From the NCBI GenBank assembly GCA_031265635.1, contig JAISCK010000176.1:1-7468 (forward strand): a stretch of DNA of 7,468 nt, read 5' to 3'. Numbering within the stretch: the stretch's first letter is position 1; each line of letters opens with the position of its first letter. Positions 5,190 through 7,468 of the stretch are shown here, piece by piece. Source of the stretch: Spirochaetaceae bacterium (lineage in GTDB: Bacteria > Spirochaetota > Spirochaetia > Treponematales > Breznakiellaceae). The notes under the pieces were generated by a model. That model had not been told where the DNA came from. It was given only the letters and a program-made list of their open reading frames with translations, and did not search any database. Made by a program: the position numbers and the translations under genes.

Positions 5190-5838
5190 GGCTCCTCCTT
5201 TTGGGATTGGGAAGCCACACCGGCTCGTCCAGTTCCCAGGCAAAGGACAGGCTTCCCTGTTCCGGGCAGCCGTTTCCCGGACCCTCCGCCAGGGGGGCAA
5301 AGAGCATGGAGGCGAGGGCCGCGGCCCTGAATGTTATGCCGCGGGGAGGGGGAAGTTCCGGGGGCGCGGCGACGGAACCCCGCGTCAGGGCGGAAACAAG
5401 AACAGGACTGTCAAAGGGAAGGGAGTTCTTTTTTCCTTCCATAATGAAAGAAGGAAGGGGCATATCAAGAGAGACGCCCCAGAGTCCGGGCAGGGGCGCG
5501 GTCTCTGGTAACGCTCCCGCCGCTCCCGCAGCGCCGTGCGCCTCTCCCGGCAAAGGCGCGGGAAAGGCTGTCCCGGCCCAGGCGGTTCCGGTGATTTTTT
5601 TGTTCCCCAGCATGGAACGGAGTTTTTCCGCCAGTTCCCGGAGTTCACCTTTTCCGCTTTGCCGGGAGAGAAGGGCGAGGGGCACGACCGGAGGAAAGGA
5701 CCATGCCCCGGCGAAGCCTTCCCTGAAAAGGGCCCGCTTAAAGGAAAACATAATGACCGAAACATCCCTGTGGGGGATGAGTACAAGGAGTTTGAGGGCT
5801 CTGCGGGCAAAAGCCGCCTGTTTTGTCATGGTTTGCAA
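5182..5838 (-). CDS. Hypothetical protein, first gene of the DUF167 operon
   Basis: About 218 aa, not recognised. The N-terminal third is the most protein-like: a hydrophobic strand KLLVLIPHRD, an amphipathic helix, then GFAGAWSFPPVVPLALLSR and a charged helix GELRELAEKLR. The middle is rich in Ala, Gly and Pro. A second ordered region follows (GITFRAAALASMLFAPL), and the end reads SFAWELDEPVWLPNPKR. The two-lobed layout faintly recalls LigT-like 2H phosphoesterases, but neither HxTx motif is present, so I do not assign it. The start is TTG (5836-5838), chosen because AAGGA lies five bases upstream; an ATG three codons later has poor spacing. The reality of the gene is supported by the 8-bp start/stop overlap with the DUF167 gene and by a plausible promoter upstream. 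No signal peptide or membrane helix is seen in this version. Confidence 0.7.
   Translation of the reverse strand: MQTMTKQAAFARRALKLLVLIPHRDVSVIMFSFKRALFREGFAGAWSFPPVVPLALLSRQSGKGELRELAEKLRSMLGNKKITGTAWAGTAFPAPLPGEAHGAAGAAGALPETAPLPGLWGVSLDMPLPSFIMEGKKNSLPFDSPVLVSALTRGSVAAPPELPPPRGITFRAAALASMLFAPLAEGPGNGCPEQGSLSFAWELDEPVWLPNPKRRSRG
5194..5199 (-). promoter_or_regulatory. Ribosome site that decides the GTG start of the DUF167 gene
   Basis: AGGAGG on the minus strand, inside the 3' end of the upstream gene and four bases before GTG. No in-frame ATG lies near the start of the domain, so this site fixes the start. Confidence 0.8.
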
Positions 5839-5860
5839 GGCATTCCTTCCGTGGTATACT
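5832..5860 (+). promoter_or_regulatory. Promoter of the nucleotidyltransferase-like gene
   Basis: TTTGCA (5832-5837), a 17-base spacer, then TATACT (5855-5860). A second overlapping TATACT starts at 5860. A start near 5867 would leave a short leader containing AAGGA (5871-5875), six bases before the ATG. Confidence 0.5.
5844..5848 (-). promoter_or_regulatory. Ribosome site favouring a TTG start
   Basis: AAGGA on the minus strand, five bases before TTG (5836-5838) and 14 bases before the next in-frame ATG (5827-5829). The spacing favours TTG for the hypothetical protein. Confidence 0.5.
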
Positions 5861-5886
5861 ATACTGGTAAAAGGAATAAGTATGAA
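5858..5886 (-). promoter_or_regulatory. Promoter of the hypothetical/DUF167 operon
   Basis: On the minus strand TTCATA (5881-5886), a 17-base spacer and TATAGT (5858-5863). Its -10 overlaps the -10 of the opposite promoter because GTATACTATAC (5854-5864) is an odd palindrome. The -35 overlaps the ATG of the divergent gene. The -35 box is only a four-of-six match. Confidence 0.4.
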
Positions 5887-6661
5887 GTATAAAACCAAAA
5901 TGCTGGCCGGCCGTTTCGCCGATATTTTTTCCCAATGGCCCGGCGTGGTCTGCGTGGCCCTCAACGAGGCGGCCCTGCCCGATACCCTTGACCCGTATTT
6001 CGCCCTGATTCTCGACGTGTATCATACAGGAAGCATACCGGAAAGCGGCGAGCGTTTTTCCCGCTTCGGCGAAGACGCCGCCGCCTTTGAGACTTCTTCA
6101 AGCGGAACCAAGGACCGTTTTCTCATCGGCGATATTCCGGTGCGTATTGAATACAAGCCCGCAAGCCAGGCTGAGGAGCTCGCGTCCATAGCCGGCGCCC
6201 GGCACGAAAAAATCTGGCTCATAAAGGATTCGGGAACCTACGGCTTTTACCGCCTTGCCAACGGGGAGATTCTTTTTTCCAGGGGTAACTGGATTAACGA
6301 CATACGGGAACGGCTCAAAAATCCCGGCGACGGCTTCTGGCACCGGATGCGGGAGGCCAGCCAGTCCCGGATGGAACATTTTTTGAGCGACCTCGGCGCC
6401 GCCTTTATCCGGGGCGATGATTTTTACTACCTCATGTCGTCGGCGGGCTTTATAAAGAACGCCTGCCTCACCCTGTTTTCGATAAACAGAACCTTTGAGC
6501 CTTCCCACAGGGCCTACTACAATCAGGTGATCGCTCTCAGGGAACTGCCCGAATCATTCGCCGCCCAGCTTGAAACTTTTCTGCGCGCTGATTCATCGGT
6601 AAGCATGGAACGGAAATTCAACCTTGCCCAGCTCATGGCCAGGGGCATTGTGGCCCTCTGA
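5882..6661 (+). CDS. Nucleotidyltransferase/DUF4037-like protein, probably catalytically degenerate
   Basis: A 259-aa soluble protein. Its layout resembles DUF4037-type nucleotidyltransferase-fold proteins: an N-terminal alpha/beta part (to about residue 95) with a beta strand at DPYFALILDVY (37-47) and another at IPVRIEY (85-91), a linker with YRLANGEILFSRGNWI (123-138) like the segment after the catalytic fold, and an all-helical HEPN-like C-terminal half (about 150-259) with FIKNACLTLFSINRTFEPS. Active family members carry a GS motif and DxD in the first strand; here the positions aligned with the two acids appear to be Ala41 and Ile43, with only Asp45 left, and no GS motif is evident. The ATG at 5882 has AAGGA six bases upstream. 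Its TGA shares one base with the ATG of the following lipoprotein gene (TGATG), indicating an operon. The fold call is from pattern memory and is moderately sure; the substrate is unknown. Confidence 0.65.
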   Translation: MKYKTKMLAGRFADIFSQWPGVVCVALNEAALPDTLDPYFALILDVYHTGSIPESGERFSRFGEDAAAFETSSSGTKDRFLIGDIPVRIEYKPASQAEELASIAGARHEKIWLIKDSGTYGFYRLANGEILFSRGNWINDIRERLKNPGDGFWHRMREASQSRMEHFLSDLGAAFIRGDDFYYLMSSAGFIKNACLTLFSINRTFEPSHRAYYNQVIALRELPESFAAQLETFLRADSSVSMERKFNLAQLMARGIVAL

Positions 6662-7468
6662 TGCGGCGCGTATGCTTCTTCTTTCTTTTGTGTTCCTTCC
6701 TCCTTTCCTGTTCATACCGCGAACTCTCGACAATCTCCCTTGACGGAAACAGCCTCTATGCCCTTTCCCGCGAAGCGGCCGGGGGCAGGGTCAGCCTTTC
6801 GGATTTCGGCGTCCTTGAATATGTTCCCCGAAGCCCCCTCCAGGTGTACGGTGAGAAGAGTCTTGAGGTACGCTACCGTTTTGGTTTTGAAGACGGAGAA
6901 GACGCCGGGGCGCTTGAGTCCCTGGAAGAAGACTGTTCTCTTGTACTCACGCTTGTGCCCGGTACCGGGGAAGGGTCTTCCTGGGTTCTTCCCTTGAGCG
7001 CCGCCTTTCTCGGCATAAGCGGCAGGTCTTTTTCCCGGTTCTGTTACGCGCTACCTGTCCGGGCCGGGGAACTTGCAAAAATCACCCTTACCCTCACGAC
7101 CAATGATAACGCCAAAGGAACAGACGGGATTTTTTTTGAGCTTGAATCTTTCGGCCTCGCGCCGCTCAGATACGGCTTTTCCCTTTCGGACGGGAGCCTT
7201 GACGCGACGCCCTTTGTCTGGGCCGAAGGGGAAAGCCTTGTCATCGATGTGCCAGGACCGTACCAGAGCGGGGGAGGCTATGAGCTTGCTGCCGGCGGGC
7301 TGTCCGGCGACGGGGAATTTTTTGCCGCCTCGGAGCGTTATGCGTACCTCGGCCTTGCCGGAGGCGGGGATATTCTTTCGCTGCCGCCTGGGATGCTGCC
7401 CGCGGACCCCTTTCCCCTGGGCTTCCGGGGCAGGGCTTCTTCTTTTGTATACCGGGCTGAAAAAAAAT
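6661..7468 (+). CDS. Predicted lipoprotein, 3'-truncated by the window
   Basis: An open frame from ATG 6661 to the window end, 269 whole codons with no stop. The N-terminus is a short signal peptide: MRR, then a hydrophobic core and FLLSC, with the lipid-anchored cysteine at residue 17. Leu-Leu-Ser-Cys fits the relaxed lipobox used by spirochaetes. The mature part is rich in beta-strand-like segments and Gly/Ser/Phe, with alternating patterns (KITLTLTTNDN, IFFELESFGLAPLRYGFSL), which suggests a beta-sandwich envelope protein that may have periplasmic or surface exposure. I recognise no named domain. The start overlaps the stop of the nucleotidyltransferase-like gene by one base and lacks a clear ribosome site, so its translation is probably coupled. 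The 3' end and any C-terminal domain lie outside the window. Confidence 0.8.
   Translation, partial: MRRVCFFFLLCSFLLSCSYRELSTISLDGNSLYALSREAAGGRVSLSDFGVLEYVPRSPLQVYGEKSLEVRYRFGFEDGEDAGALESLEEDCSLVLTLVPGTGEGSSWVLPLSAAFLGISGRSFSRFCYALPVRAGELAKITLTLTTNDNAKGTDGIFFELESFGLAPLRYGFSLSDGSLDATPFVWAEGESLVIDVPGPYQSGGGYELAAGGLSGDGEFFAASERYAYLGLAGGGDILSLPPGMLPADPFPLGFRGRASSFVYRAEKK

Noticed and set aside
5190..5300. Longer DUF167 protein starting at an ATG at 5298-5300
   Set aside because: The extra residues overlap the upstream gene and bear no likeness to the family. The GTG at 5187-5189 has a strong AGGAGG and begins just before the domain.
5201..5881. N-terminal extension of the nucleotidyltransferase-like protein
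   Set aside because: The frame stays open upstream, but the residues are low-complexity and antisense to the hypothetical/DUF167 operon. The ATG at 5882 has a well-spaced AAGGA and a promoter.
5839..5964. Longer N-terminus of the minus-strand hypothetical protein, giving about 260 aa with a hydrophobic segment
   Set aside because: It would run through the divergent promoter region and into the coding sequence of the opposite gene. The TTG at 5836-5838 has a ribosome site.

Overview
This is a coding-dense, GC-rich bacterial chromosome segment with seven genes, one of them incomplete at each window edge. It also holds a compact promoter/hairpin/terminator unit that looks like an unannotated small RNA. 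I recognise no IS element, prophage module, CRISPR array, tRNA or rRNA. A Treponema-like spirochaete is my best guess for the source. The pointers are a spirochaete-style relaxed lipobox, a PBP1C with extra cysteines, a eukaryote-type NADP isocitrate dehydrogenase, and overall gene style. No single gene proves it, so taxonomy is only moderately supported.

Left part (1-3492): the 3' bulk of pbpC (penicillin-binding protein 1C) runs rightward and meets icd (NADP isocitrate dehydrogenase) running leftward. The two stop codons overlap by 6 bp. icd has a strong Shine-Dalgarno and a good sigma70-type promoter (TTGTCA-17-TATGAT).

Middle (3493-4375): the icd promoter shares its -35 box with an equally good rightward promoter (TTGACA-17-TATATT). 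No protein gene lies directly in front of that promoter. Its predicted transcript is about 83 nt, with a 10-bp hairpin followed by a 15-position terminator stem and six T residues. It stops exactly at the 3' end of a leftward, less GC-rich gene encoding a small PD-(D/E)XK nuclease resembling CdiA C-terminal toxin domains. That gene has no visible partner or immunity gene. An AT-rich spacer separates it from the next gene.

Right part (4376-7468): a YmdB-type macrodomain (ADP-ribose-processing) gene runs rightward. It overlaps by 74 bp the end of a leftward two-gene operon: an unrecognised protein followed by a DUF167/UPF0235 protein on a GTG start. A terminator-like hairpin for that operon lies inside the macrodomain coding sequence. 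A divergent promoter region with a palindromic -10 (GTATACTATAC) separates the operon from a rightward pair. The first of that pair is a nucleotidyltransferase/DUF4037-like protein that seems to have lost its DxD catalytic motif. The second is a lipoprotein that overlaps it by one base and runs off the window.

The genes do not form one pathway. They cover cell-wall synthesis, central metabolism, ADP-ribose turnover and uncharacterised functions. The best candidates for something undescribed are the orphan small RNA with its back-to-back promoter, the lone toxin-like nuclease beside it, and the degenerate nucleotidyltransferase/lipoprotein pair.
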